DNA of 64,000 nucleotides from positions 1,984,001 through 2,048,000 of the forward strand of contig NZ_CP039291.1 of assembly GCF_004798685.1 (NCBI RefSeq). Reading direction: 5' to 3'. Every line of letters begins with the position of its first letter. Position 1 is the first letter of the stretch. The notes under the pieces are model-generated. The model was not told the origin of the DNA. It worked only from the letters and a program-made list of their open reading frames with translations, and ran no database searches. The position numbers and the translations under genes are program-made. This DNA comes from Cellulomonas shaoxiangyii. GTDB taxonomy: Bacteria > Actinomycetota > Actinomycetes > Actinomycetales > Cellulomonadaceae. Positions 35,887-44,593 of the stretch are shown one piece after another.

Positions 35887-36768
35887 ATGTTCTTCCACCG
35901 CCAGGAGCTGCAGTTCCACGCGAAGCCCGAGAAGCCCGACGCCGTGTTCGCCCGCAAGCTGCAGGAGGTGCTCGGCGGCCAGTACGGCGAGATCACCGTG
36001 GCCATGCAGTACGGCTTCCAGTCCTGGAACGCCCACATCCCCGGCAAGTACCGCGACCTGCTCTACGGGATCGGCGCGGAGGAGTTCGGCCACGTCGAGA
36101 TGCTCGCCACGATGATCGCGCAGCTGCTGGAGGACGCCCCCATCGGCGTCGTCGAGGGTGCGGCGCAGGACGACCCGACGGTCGCCGCCATCATCGGCGG
36201 CACGGACCCGCAGCACGCGATCGTCGCCGGCGCCGGCGCGCGCCCGGTCGACTCCAACGGCAACCCGTGGACGGCCGGCTACGTCACGGCGAGCGGCAAC
36301 CTGCTGGCCGACTTCACGTCCAACGCGAACATCGAGATGCAGGGTCGCCTCGCGGTCGCGCGGCTGTACCACATGACCGACGACAAGGGCGTGCGCGACC
36401 TGCTCGCGTTCCTGCTCGCGCGCGACACGATGCACCAGAACCAGTGGATCGCCGCCGCCAAGGAGCTGCAGGAGGAGGGCCACGAGCTGCTGCCCGTGCC
36501 GTCGAACTTCCCGCTCTCCAAGGAGCACCGCGAGGTGTCGTACCAGTACATCAACTTCTCCGACGGCGAGCACGCGAGCGAGGGCAGCTGGGCGTCCGGC
36601 CCCACGCCCGACGGCAAGGGCGAGTTCACCTACGTCGCCGAGCCGCCGGCCGGCGTCCCGGCCCCGCCGCCCACGCGCCCGGACTCGCGCCTGTACGGCA
36701 CGACCGACGTGCCGAACGCGGTCGAGAAGGTCGCCGGTCGCGTGCAGGACAAGCTGCACCGCGAGTGA
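35887..36768 (+). CDS. Manganese (non-haem) catalase
   Basis: Dimanganese catalase that breaks down hydrogen peroxide, 293 aa. The ferritin-like ligand set is present: E35 (QYGEIT), E66 and H69 (GAEEFGHVEM), E150 (NIEMQGR) and H183 (ARDTMHQNQW), matching E35/E66/H69/E148/H181 of the Lactobacillus plantarum enzyme. The C-terminal tail is longer and charged (NAVEKVAGRVQDKLHRE). ATG at 35887 is supported by an AGAGGGAT site. It opens the stress-related stretch with the diiron and CDGSH genes. Confidence 0.93.
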   Translation: MFFHRQELQFHAKPEKPDAVFARKLQEVLGGQYGEITVAMQYGFQSWNAHIPGKYRDLLYGIGAEEFGHVEMLATMIAQLLEDAPIGVVEGAAQDDPTVAAIIGGTDPQHAIVAGAGARPVDSNGNPWTAGYVTASGNLLADFTSNANIEMQGRLAVARLYHMTDDKGVRDLLAFLLARDTMHQNQWIAAAKELQEEGHELLPVPSNFPLSKEHREVSYQYINFSDGEHASEGSWASGPTPDGKGEFTYVAEPPAGVPAPPPTRPDSRLYGTTDVPNAVEKVAGRVQDKLHRE

Positions 36769-36792
36769 CGTCGCGCACGCACGACTGCTGAC

Positions 36793-36823
36793 CGTGGCGG
36801 CGCTCGGTGCGAGCGCCGCCACG
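36793..36823 (+). terminator. Hairpin terminator after the Mn catalase
   Basis: A perfect 14-bp stem (CGTGGCGGCGCTCG / CGAGCGCCGCCACG) with a three-base loop, 25 bases after the stop. Confidence 0.75.
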
Positions 36824-36979
36824 GCGGTCTCGCTCCGGCGCAGCCGCCGCGCCCACGGCTCGGCCGGTGCCACGGGCGCGCGGGCCCGGCCGGGGGCCCG
36901 CGCGAGTCCCGGCTCGGTCGCGGACGCGCAGGTGGGAGCGCGACGGACCTCACGTCGCAGCGGTGGCAGCGCCGTGCGA

Positions 36980-37000
36980 GCGGGTCCACGATGGACCCGC
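36980..37000. promoter_or_regulatory. Inverted repeat in the leader of the diiron-protein gene
   Basis: GCGGGTCC-ACGAT-GGACCCGC, a perfect 8-bp inverted repeat, is centred about 48 bases before the start codon at 37038. It could be an operator or an mRNA hairpin; no known consensus matches. Confidence 0.4.
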
Positions 37001-37037
37001 GTCCAGCCGCGGCGCACGGCCCGATGGAACGAGAACG

Positions 37038-38180
37038 ATGACCACGACGTCAGTGCCGACGGACGCACCGACCGGGCCCACTCAGCCCACGCAGACCCCG
37101 CCCACGCAGGCGCAGCCCCCGCAGACCCAGCCCCCGCAGACCCAGCCCACGCCGACCCGTCCCATGCCGCTGCCCCGCGCGCGCGGGCCGCTCGGCACCG
37201 CGCTCCTGCGGGTGCTGACCGGCGCGGCGGACGACGCGAGCGGGCTGCACGCCGCGGTCGCAGATCTCGTGGCGGCCCCGCCGCCCTCGTGGGTCGACGA
37301 CGACGACGTGCAGCTCGCGCTGCTCTGCCTCTACGAGCTGCACTACCGCGGCCTCGAGGGCGTCGACGACGCCTGGGAGTGGGACGTCGACCTGCTCACG
37401 GTCCGCGCCACGCTCGAGCGCCTCGTCGAGGAGGAGCTCCGCGCCCGCGTGCCGGTGCCCGACTGCACCGACCGGAGCCGCACGGGGGTCGCCGCGCGCC
37501 TGTTCCGGCTCACCGAGGAGGACGACTCCCCCAGCCTGGCGCGGTACGTGGCGCGCCGCGCGACGCAGGAGCAGGTCCGGGAGGTGCTGGTCCACAAGTC
37601 GGTCTACCAGCTCAAGGAGGCCGACCCGCACACGTGGGCGGTCCCGCGCCTCGGCGGGCGCGCCAAGGCGGCCCTCGTGGAGATCCAGGCCGACGAGTAC
37701 GGCGGCGGCGACCCCGAGCGCATGCACCACGCGCTGTTCGCGTCGTCGATGCGCGGCCTGGGCCTCGACGACACGTACGGCCGGTACGTCGACCACGTGC
37801 CGGCGTCGACGCTCGCGTCGGTGAACGCCATGTCGCTGTTCGGCCTGCACCGCCGCCTGCGGGGCGCGATCGTCGGCCACCTCGCCGCGTTCGAGATGAC
37901 GTCGTCGCTGCCCAACCGCCTCTACGGCAACGGCCTGCGCCGACTCGGCCACGACGACGAGGCGACGACCTGGTACTTCGACGAGCACGTCGCCGCGGAC
38001 GCGGTGCACGAGCAGATCGCGGCGCGGGACCTCGCCGGGAACCTCGCCGAGGAGGAGCCGGCCGTCGTCGACGACGTGCTGTGGGGTGCCGCCGCGTGCC
38101 TCGCCCTCGAGGGCTGGGCCGCCGCGGGGACCATCGAGCGGTGGGAGGCCGGCGAGTCCTCGCTGCGCCGCCCGCTGTGA
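37038..38180 (+). CDS. Iron-containing redox enzyme family protein (haem-oxygenase-like diiron fold)
   Basis: 380 aa. The first 40 residues are a low-complexity Thr/Pro/Gln tail made of TQPTQTPP-like units. The rest is the all-helical haem-oxygenase-like domain (Haem_oxygenas_2 / HDO type), with probable metal ligands in EIQADEYGGG (from about 215) followed by MHHALF, in HLAAFEM (about 280) and in DEHVAADAVHEQ (about 315). Known HDO members oxidise amino- or fatty-acid substrates; no substrate can be inferred here. The stop overlaps the glycosyltransferase start (GTGA), which in turn overlaps the CDGSH gene: a coupled three-gene unit. Confidence 0.85.
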   Translation: MTTTSVPTDAPTGPTQPTQTPPTQAQPPQTQPPQTQPTPTRPMPLPRARGPLGTALLRVLTGAADDASGLHAAVADLVAAPPPSWVDDDDVQLALLCLYELHYRGLEGVDDAWEWDVDLLTVRATLERLVEEELRARVPVPDCTDRSRTGVAARLFRLTEEDDSPSLARYVARRATQEQVREVLVHKSVYQLKEADPHTWAVPRLGGRAKAALVEIQADEYGGGDPERMHHALFASSMRGLGLDDTYGRYVDHVPASTLASVNAMSLFGLHRRLRGAIVGHLAAFEMTSSLPNRLYGNGLRRLGHDDEATTWYFDEHVAADAVHEQIAARDLAGNLAEEEPAVVDDVLWGAAACLALEGWAAAGTIERWEAGESSLRRPL

Positions 38181-39226
38181 CCGCCCGCGCACCCGTCCTC
38201 GACCACGCGGCGGCCATCCGCGACCGTGCCGCGGCCGAGGTGCCGCGGCGCGTCGAGGACGCCGTGTACCTGCTGCCCCTGCGCACGGCGGACCCCGCCG
38301 ACGCGGACACCTGGACGTACCTCGCGCGGGTGGCGCCGGTGCTCGACGTGGTGGTGGTGGACGGCTCGCCCCCGGACGTCGCCGACGTGCACGCCCGCCA
38401 CCTGCCGACCGGCGCGCGGCACGTGCGCGTCGGGCCGCCGCCGCCCGGGACGAACGGCAAGGTCGTCGCCGTGCGGCACGGTCTGCGCGCCACCACCCAG
38501 GAGCGCGTGGTCGTCGCGGACGACGACGTGCGCTGGGAGGCCGGGGACCTCGTGCGCGCGCTCGCGCTGCTCGACCACGCCGCCGTCGTGCGGCCGCAGA
38601 ACGTCTTCGTGCCGGCGCCGTGGCACGCCCGCTGGGACACCGGCAGGTCGCTGCTCAACCGCGCGCTCGGCGGGGACTGGCCCGGCACGCTCCTGGTGCG
38701 CCGGTCCGCGCTCCCGCCCCACGGCTACGCCGAGCACGTGCTGTTCGAGAACCTCGAGCTCGTCCGGACCGTGCGGGCCGGCGGCGGGCGCGAGCACGTG
38801 GCGCTCGACGTGCTCGGCGACCGACGCCCGCCGAGCACACGGCGCTTCCTCGACCAGCGGGTCCGCCAGGCGTACGACAGCCACGCCCAGCCGCTGCGGC
38901 TCGCGGCCGAGCTCGCGGTGCTGCCGCTCGTCGCGGCGGCGCTCCTGCACCGCCGGCCGGCACGGGTCGCCGTCGCCGCGGTCGCCGTCGCCGGCGTGGC
39001 CGAGGGCGGTCGACGCCGGGCGGGCGGCCGCCACCGCTTCCCCGCGACCGCGGCCCTGTGGGCACCGCTCTGGTGCCTCGAGCGTGGCCTCTGCGCGTGG
39101 GCGGCGCTCGCCCTGCGCGCCGCCGGGGGCGTCCCGTACGCCGGCACCCGCCTGCGGCTCGCCGCGCACCGTGAACGTGATCTCCGCCGCACCGCGGCGG
39201 CCCCGGACCCGAGGAGCATGACGTGA
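38177..39226 (+). CDS. Glycosyltransferase, GT2-like, with C-terminal membrane segments
   Basis: 349 aa. The GT-A core is seen in VLDVVVVDGSPP, PGTNGKVVAVRHGLRATTQE and the metal motif VVADDDVRWE; VLFENLELVRTV is the probable acceptor region. The C-terminal third has hydrophobic stretches (LAAELAVLPLVAAALLH, VAVAAVAVAGVAEG), so it is likely membrane-anchored. It sits between the diiron and CDGSH genes with four-base overlaps on both sides. Substrates unknown. Confidence 0.82.
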   Translation: MTARAPVLDHAAAIRDRAAAEVPRRVEDAVYLLPLRTADPADADTWTYLARVAPVLDVVVVDGSPPDVADVHARHLPTGARHVRVGPPPPGTNGKVVAVRHGLRATTQERVVVADDDVRWEAGDLVRALALLDHAAVVRPQNVFVPAPWHARWDTGRSLLNRALGGDWPGTLLVRRSALPPHGYAEHVLFENLELVRTVRAGGGREHVALDVLGDRRPPSTRRFLDQRVRQAYDSHAQPLRLAAELAVLPLVAAALLHRRPARVAVAAVAVAGVAEGGRRRAGGRHRFPATAALWAPLWCLERGLCAWAALALRAAGGVPYAGTRLRLAAHRERDLRRTAAAPDPRSMT

Positions 39227-39486
39227 CGCAGCACCCGCACCCGACGGACGAGGCGCTCGGCGGGGCGCCGACGGGCGTACCGCGCACGCTGCCGGCCCGC
39301 GTCTCGGTGACGTTCTGCCCCGACGGGCCGGTGCTCGTGCGCGGCGACGTCGACCTGCACGACGAGGACGGGACCCCGATCGAGAAGCCGCGGCCGACCG
39401 TCGCGCTCTGCCGCTGCGGCGGGTCGGCGATCAAGCCGTGGTGCGACGGGACCCACAAGGTGAACGGGTACCGCTCCCGGGACTGA
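39223..39486 (+). CDS. CDGSH-type iron-sulfur protein
   Basis: 87 aa. Holds the complete three-Cys one-His motif for a 2Fe-2S cluster: C63-R-C65, C74-D-G-T-H78 (CRCGGSAIKPWCDGTH). The upstream part resembles the short N-terminal domain common in actinobacterial CDGSH proteins. It probably transfers electrons or clusters, perhaps to the coupled diiron protein two genes earlier, which is inference from the operon. GTG overlaps the preceding stop. Confidence 0.93.
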   Translation: MTQHPHPTDEALGGAPTGVPRTLPARVSVTFCPDGPVLVRGDVDLHDEDGTPIEKPRPTVALCRCGGSAIKPWCDGTHKVNGYRSRD

Positions 39487-39618
39487 CCGCTCCCGCGACC
39501 GACCGCTCCCGGCACCGCCCGACGAGCCGGCGCTTTGCTTCAGCCCGTCCCGTCACCTACCTTTCACCACGGGTCAGGACACGGCCCTCGGATCTTGCTC
39601 GACAGGGGTCATGCGCTC

Positions 39619-40266
39619 GTGTCCACCACCATCCGCGACGACCGCCCGGTCGGTCGCGACGTCCCCGCACCGCTCTCGCCCCGCCTCCGGTACGTCCCCT
39701 CGGACGGCTCCTGGTGGTGGTCGCCCGAGTGCTGGGCGCTGCACGGCTTCCAGGCCGGCGAGGTCGTGCTGACGACCGAGCTCGTCCTCGCGCACGTGGA
39801 CCCGCAGGACCGCGACCGCTGGTGGGCGACCCTGTCCGGTGCGACGGACCAGCCGGTCCCCGGCCGGTTCCGCATGCGCGACGCCCAGGGCGCGGAGCAC
39901 CACGTCGCGGCGGTGTGCCGCCGTACGGACGACGGCGCGCTCGAGGCGGACCTGGTGGACGTGACGGCGCTCGTCGCCGCGGAGGGCAGCCGCCTCGCCA
40001 GCGCGCAGATCGCCGCGTCCGCCGCCTCGCGCGCGACGATCGAGCAGGCCAAGGGCCTGCTGTCCGCGGCGTTCGGCGTGCCACCGGAGGTCGGCTTCGC
40101 CGTCCTGCGCGAGGCCTCCATGCGCAGCAACGTCAGCCTGCGCACCATCGCCGAGGGGATCGTCGAGCACGTCGTGCACCGCGCCGTGCGGGTCGAGTCG
40201 CTCGCCGCCGCGCTCGAGCCGTACCTGCTGGGCGTCGGCCCCGGGGACGTGCGCGACCCCGCCTGA
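39619..40266 (+). CDS. PAS-ANTAR regulator
   Basis: 215 aa. Residues 20-115 form a PAS-like fold (YVPSDGSWWWSPECWALHGF). The ANTAR domain at about 125-190 reads SRATIEQAKGLLSAAFG, then MRSNVSLRTIAEGIVEHV. It is closely similar to the protein at 59969 (SDDVYRLHGFQ and the same Trp-rich start), so they are paralogues. The GTG at 39619 is preferred because AGGGG lies upstream and the conserved fold begins soon after; a longer reading from 39535 is possible. Confidence 0.85.
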   Translation: MSTTIRDDRPVGRDVPAPLSPRLRYVPSDGSWWWSPECWALHGFQAGEVVLTTELVLAHVDPQDRDRWWATLSGATDQPVPGRFRMRDAQGAEHHVAAVCRRTDDGALEADLVDVTALVAAEGSRLASAQIAASAASRATIEQAKGLLSAAFGVPPEVGFAVLREASMRSNVSLRTIAEGIVEHVVHRAVRVESLAAALEPYLLGVGPGDVRDPA

Positions 40267-40296
40267 GACGGTCCGCGCCGTGGGCGCGGGGACGCC

Positions 40297-40328
40297 GAAG
40301 GGCCGGGCGGTCGACCGCCCGGCCCTTC
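40297..40328. terminator. Perfect 32-bp palindrome, bidirectional terminator
   Basis: GAAGGGCCGGGCGGTC followed by its exact reverse complement, located between the convergent PAS-ANTAR and GAF-ANTAR genes, 31 and 25 bases from their stops. Confidence 0.75.
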
Positions 40329-40352
40329 CTCGTCCCGCCGGCTCCCCCGGCG

Positions 40353-41135
40353 TCAGCGGTGCCGCGGCTCGAACGTCGAGGCGGGCGGCTCCGCCCCGCC
40401 CACGTGGCGCACCATGTCCTGCGCGAGGTCCCGCAGCTTGACGTTGCGCGCCTGCGACGCGCGCCGCAGGATCTGTACCGCCTCGTCCGCCGGGCACCTG
40501 TTCTGCGCCATGACGATCCCGATGGCCTGGTCGATGACGGCGCGCGACTCGAGCGCCGCCTGCAGGTCCGACGTGGTCGTGGTGAGGTCCACCAGACGCA
40601 GCGAGTACTCCAGCACGCGGCCCAGGTCGGCGGCGAGCTTCTCGGCCAGCGCCACCGACGTGTCGTCCCAGCAGCCCGCGCGCTCGGAGTAGACGTTGAG
40701 CGCGACCTGCACGTCCGACGTCGCGCGCACCGGGAAGGCCGCGGAGCACGCGAAGCCCTCGGCGAGGGTCGCGTCGCGCCACGCCGGCCAGCGGTCCTCG
40801 CGGGCGACGTCCTGCACCAGGATCGTCACGCCCTCGTCCACGGCGGACAGGCACGGCCCGGCACCCGTGGCGTACTCCACCTCGTCGCAGCGGCGCGACC
40901 GCTCCCCCGTCCACGCCACCGCCGTGGCAGGGGCGCCGCGGCCACCGCGGCGCAGGGTCACGCTGGTCTCACCCGCGTCACCGGCGAGCAGGGCCGCGGA
41001 GGCGTGCGCCACGGCCGACACCACGCTCTGCACGTCGGTGGCCTGCACGAGCGCACCGTGCAGGCGCTCCATCGTCTCGGCGACCGGCTCGGCGGTCAGG
41101 TCGACCGCGCCGGGCGCTGCCCCGCGCGCCGTCAT
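40353..41135 (-). CDS. GAF-ANTAR regulator coupled to a sugar ABC operon
   Basis: 260 aa. GAF domain at about 20-170 (ATGAGPCLSAVDEGVTILVQ, CDEVEYA) and ANTAR domain at about 190-245 ([18 protein letters not shown], then RASQARNVKLRDLAQDMV). Its ATG overlaps the stop of the substrate-binding protein gene (ATGA), making it the fourth gene of the importer operon. A sugar-linked antitermination role is possible, but the GAF ligand is unknown. Confidence 0.88.
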   Translation of the reverse strand: MTARGAAPGAVDLTAEPVAETMERLHGALVQATDVQSVVSAVAHASAALLAGDAGETSVTLRRGGRGAPATAVAWTGERSRRCDEVEYATGAGPCLSAVDEGVTILVQDVAREDRWPAWRDATLAEGFACSAAFPVRATSDVQVALNVYSERAGCWDDTSVALAEKLAADLGRVLEYSLRLVDLTTTTSDLQAALESRAVIDQAIGIVMAQNRCPADEAVQILRRASQARNVKLRDLAQDMVRHVGGAEPPASTFEPRHR

Positions 41136-42526
41136 CCTGCCGCCGTGACGTTGTCGTAGGCGCGCTGGGCCGCGTGCTGGGCGTCGGCGAGAGCCTCCTC
41201 CGCGGTGGCGTCACCGAGCAGCACCGCCGTGACCGCGTTGTTCAGCGCGTTGCCGATCTCCTGCCCGGCGGGCGAGGCGCCGAACGTCTTCCCGTAGTCG
41301 AGGACCTCGTAGTACGTGGCGATGACCTGGTCGAACCCCGGGTCGCCGGACTCGACGACCCACCGGTCGCGGACGAGCTGGTCGGCGTCCGGGGAGCCGG
41401 TGAAGAGACCGGTGTTGATGCCGCCGTCCTCCTCGCGCGTCGCGGCGCGGGCCTCGCCCGCGGCCTCCCACGCGCCGATCTCGGTGAGCTCCAGCATCCA
41501 GGCGCACGCGGCGTCCGGGTTCTTCGCGCCGGCCGGCACGACGAACGCCGTGCCGCCCGCCACGGAGAACGGCTGCCCCTCCGCGTCGAGGAACGGCACC
41601 GCCCGCACCTGGACGTCGCCGACGTACGGCGACAGGACGTTGGGGTACCACTGCGCGTTCACCTGGGCGGCGACCTGGTCCGTCGCGTACTGGTTCGCGT
41701 CGCCGAACGTGTCGAACGCGTCGGTGAACGACTTGACCTGCGCGTACCCGCCCTGCGCGTCGGTGATCTGCTTGAGCAGCTCGACGCCCGCGACGTTCGA
41801 CGGGTCGTCCAGCGTCGGCACCCCGTCCTCGTCGGTGAGCTGCCCGCCCATGCCCAGCACCCACAGCCCGGCCTGGCCGGCCGCGACCGGGTCGAGCCCG
41901 AGCCGGGTCGGCGAGCCGCCCTCCTCGGTGTACGTCGCGGCGATCGCCTGCAGCAGCACGTCCGGCTGCGACGTGTCGATCTGCTCGTCGGTGATGCCGG
42001 CGGCCTCGAGCACGCGCGTGTTCAGCAGGATCGCGGGCGGCTGGTAGAACTGCGGCACCGCCCAGAGCTGGTCGTCCCACTGCACGTCGTCCACGACGAA
42101 GTCGTAGAACCGCTCGTCCGCGACGACGCCGTGCGCGTCGTAGCACGCGTCGAGCGGCTGGATGAGGCCCTGCGCGGCGTACGTCGGCACGAACCGGCGG
42201 TCCATCTGCACGACGTCGGGCACCTGCCCGCCTGCCACGCGCGTCGTGAACTTCTGCGCGTCGAACGACGTCTGGTCCATGGTGATCTCGACGTCGCCGA
42301 GCTGCTCCTCGGCGTACGCCATGCGCGCCTCGCCGACGTCGTCCGCGTTGTCGAAGGCCCAGGCGGCGAGCTCGCCGGTCGGAGCGGTCGTGAAGTCCGT
42401 CGGCCCGTCGCCGCCGGCGGCGCCGCCGCCCCCGGGGCCGCACGCGGCGAGGGTGGCGGTCGCGGTGACGAGCGCGAGGCCGCCGAGCAGTGGTGAGCGT
42501 CGCGTGGTGCGCCGTGTGGTGCTCAT
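41132..42526 (-). CDS. Sugar ABC transporter substrate-binding lipoprotein
   Basis: 464 aa. A lipoprotein signal ends in the lipobox LAAC (TATATLAACGPGG), so the mature protein is tethered to the outer face of the membrane. Solute-binding features include PDVVQMDRRFVPTYAAQ, LWAVPQFYQPPAILLNTRVL and GGTAFVVPAGAKNPDAACAW. The ATG at 42526 has AAGGG nine bases upstream; an in-frame ATG at 42535 overlaps the permease stop and is equally possible. It is preceded by two permeases and followed by a coupled GAF-ANTAR gene. Sugar not identifiable. Confidence 0.92.
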   Translation of the reverse strand: MSTTRRTTRRSPLLGGLALVTATATLAACGPGGGGAAGGDGPTDFTTAPTGELAAWAFDNADDVGEARMAYAEEQLGDVEITMDQTSFDAQKFTTRVAGGQVPDVVQMDRRFVPTYAAQGLIQPLDACYDAHGVVADERFYDFVVDDVQWDDQLWAVPQFYQPPAILLNTRVLEAAGITDEQIDTSQPDVLLQAIAATYTEEGGSPTRLGLDPVAAGQAGLWVLGMGGQLTDEDGVPTLDDPSNVAGVELLKQITDAQGGYAQVKSFTDAFDTFGDANQYATDQVAAQVNAQWYPNVLSPYVGDVQVRAVPFLDAEGQPFSVAGGTAFVVPAGAKNPDAACAWMLELTEIGAWEAAGEARAATREEDGGINTGLFTGSPDADQLVRDRWVVESGDPGFDQVIATYYEVLDYGKTFGASPAGQEIGNALNNAVTAVLLGDATAEEALADAQHAAQRAYDNVTAAG

Positions 42527-42531
42527 GAGGG

Positions 42532-43473
42532 TCATCCCTTGCGTCCGGTCGTCGCGATGCCGTCGACGAAGTAGCGCTGCCCGAAGGCGAACAGCGCGAG
42601 CATCGGCAGCGTCACCAGGAGGGACGCCACCATCACGTACTGGTAGTCGCCCTGACCGCCGGCGGTCGGGCTGTAGCGGGTCATCGCGTAGGCGATCCCG
42701 AGCGGGGCCGTGAACTGCTCGACGGTCCCGGCGTTGAGGTAGATCAGGGCCGACTGCAGGTTGTTCCACGAGGCCTGGAACTCGAAGAGCAGCACGATGA
42801 CGAACGACGGCACGGCGAGCGGCATGGCGATGCGCCAGAACTGCTTCCAGTAGCTCGCGCCGTCGATGAGGGCTGCCTCGAAGATCTCGCGGGGCAGACC
42901 GAGGAAGAACTGACGCTGCAGGAAGATGTAGAACGCCGAGCCGAACAGGTTCGCGCCCCACAGCGGCACCCACGTGCCGAGCAGGCCCGTCTCCTTCCAG
43001 ATCAGGTAGACGGGGATCATCGTCACCGCGCCCGGCAGCATCATCGTCGCCAGGACGAGGCCGAACAGCAGGCTGCGGCCCGGGAACCGGAACCACGCGA
43101 AGCCGAACGCGACCAGCGAGCTCGACACCGCGACGGCCACGGCCGCGAGCACCGCGATGCACACGCTGTTCGTCAGCCAGCTCAGCAGCGGCAGCTCCTG
43201 CCACACCGTGACCCAGTTGTCCCACCGCACGGGCGACGGGATCAGCGAGTTGTCGAAGACCTGGCCGCGGCCCTTGAGGCTCGCGGCGACCAGCCACAGC
43301 AACGGGTACAGGAACAGCGCGGTGACCGCGAGGAGCGCGACCCAGCGCAGGACGCGTCCGACACCGCTGAACCGGCCGCGTCGCCAGCCGGGCGTCGCCT
43401 CGTCCAGGCCACGGGCGCGCGGGGCGACCGGCACCTGCGCCGGGGCGCCGAGGGGGGTGGTCGTCGTGGCCAT
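42532..43473 (-). CDS. Sugar ABC transporter permease (MalG type)
   Basis: 313 aa, six predicted helices after a Pro/Arg-rich N-terminal tail. The ATPase-contact loop EAALIDGASYWKQFWRIAMP is intact. Its ATG shares one base with the stop of the first permease (TGATG), and the binding protein begins at or just after its own stop. No ATPase in the operon. Confidence 0.92.
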   Translation of the reverse strand: MATTTTPLGAPAQVPVAPRARGLDEATPGWRRGRFSGVGRVLRWVALLAVTALFLYPLLWLVAASLKGRGQVFDNSLIPSPVRWDNWVTVWQELPLLSWLTNSVCIAVLAAVAVAVSSSLVAFGFAWFRFPGRSLLFGLVLATMMLPGAVTMIPVYLIWKETGLLGTWVPLWGANLFGSAFYIFLQRQFFLGLPREIFEAALIDGASYWKQFWRIAMPLAVPSFVIVLLFEFQASWNNLQSALIYLNAGTVEQFTAPLGIAYAMTRYSPTAGGQGDYQYVMVASLLVTLPMLALFAFGQRYFVDGIATTGRKG

Positions 43474-44441
43474 CAGCGGTCCGCCTCGTAGTAGACGAAG
43501 CGGTTGCCGAACCGCATCTGGACGAACGTGACCAGCATGACGATCACGAACAGCAGCCACGCCATCGCGGCGGCGAACCCGAAGTTGAACTGCCGGAACG
43601 CCTGCTGGAAGAGGTAGATCGCGTAGAACAGCGACGCGTCGGGGGCGGTCGACCCCTGGTCGCGCCAGAACAGGAGGTACGCCTGGTCGAAGATCTGGAA
43701 CGCGGCGATGGTCAGCACGATCGTGTTGAAGAAGATCGCGCCCGAGATCATCGGCACCGTGATGTGCCGGAACAGCCGCCACGGGCCGGCGCCGTCGAGC
43801 GTCGCCACCTCGTACAGCTCCCGTGGCACCGACTTCAGCGCGGCGAGGAAGATCACCATCGTGCCGCTCACGGCCCAGAGCGACATGAGCACGATCGACG
43901 GCTTGATCCAGTCCGGGTCGACGAGCCACTGCGGGGCCGGGAGGCCGAGGGCGCGCAGGAACCGGTTGACGGCGCCGTTGGACCCGTTCAGCAGCAGGAA
44001 GAAGATCGCCGCCGTGGCGACGGCCGGCGTCATCTTCGGCAGGTAGAAGATGGTGCGGAAGATCCCGGCGCCCTTGCCGACGCGGTCGAGCAGCACCGCG
44101 AGGAAGAGCGCGAACGCGATCTCGAGCGGCACGGCCAGGACGGCGTAGAAGAGCGTGTTGCCGAGCGCGGTCGCCACGCGCGGGTCCTCGAACAGCTCGC
44201 GGTAGTTGGCGAGCCCGACCGGCGTCGCGGTCCCCGTCGCGAGGTTGTACCGCGTCAGGGAGATGTACAGGCTCCAGGCCATGGCGCCCGCGGTGAACAC
44301 GAGGAAGCCGATGACCCAGGGCGTGATGAAGAGGTACCCGGCGATCGCCTCGCGGTCCAGCCGGCGTCGGCGTCGCAGCGGTGGAGCCGTGCCCGCCCCG
44401 CTCGGGGGGCCGCCCGCCACGGCGGGCGCAACCTGCGTCAT
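43473..44441 (-). CDS. Sugar ABC transporter permease (MalF type)
   Basis: 322 aa, with an Arg-rich cytoplasmic start (RRRRRLDREAIAGYLF) and six helices. The EAA loop appears as EVATLDGAGPWRLFRHITVP. First gene of the importer operon, 152 bases downstream of the P450-like gene on the same strand, a gap long enough for its own promoter. ATG at 44441 precedes the conserved TM1 by about 35 residues as usual. Confidence 0.92.
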   Translation of the reverse strand: MTQVAPAVAGGPPSGAGTAPPLRRRRRLDREAIAGYLFITPWVIGFLVFTAGAMAWSLYISLTRYNLATGTATPVGLANYRELFEDPRVATALGNTLFYAVLAVPLEIAFALFLAVLLDRVGKGAGIFRTIFYLPKMTPAVATAAIFFLLLNGSNGAVNRFLRALGLPAPQWLVDPDWIKPSIVLMSLWAVSGTMVIFLAALKSVPRELYEVATLDGAGPWRLFRHITVPMISGAIFFNTIVLTIAAFQIFDQAYLLFWRDQGSTAPDASLFYAIYLFQQAFRQFNFGFAAAMAWLLFVIVMLVTFVQMRFGNRFVYYEADR

Positions 44442-44523
44442 CGCCGGCTCCCGTCGTCCGTCGGTGCCCGGGTGCGCCGGGTCCCGCCCCTCGCGCCGTC
44501 CACCTGCTGGAACGTGTCGAGGA

Positions 44524-44543
44524 CGGTTCGGACGATAGAACCG
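44524..44543. promoter_or_regulatory. Possible operator upstream of the second sugar operon
   Basis: CGGTTC and GAACCG form an inverted repeat with an 8-base spacer in the 152-base gap before the MalF-type gene. The half-sites resemble those of the palindrome at 6820, but the spacing differs; weak evidence. Confidence 0.3.
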
Positions 44544-44593
44544 CTTCTCCGGCGGCGCGACTTCTCGCGCCCCACGAGCGCGTGGGCCTCGTC

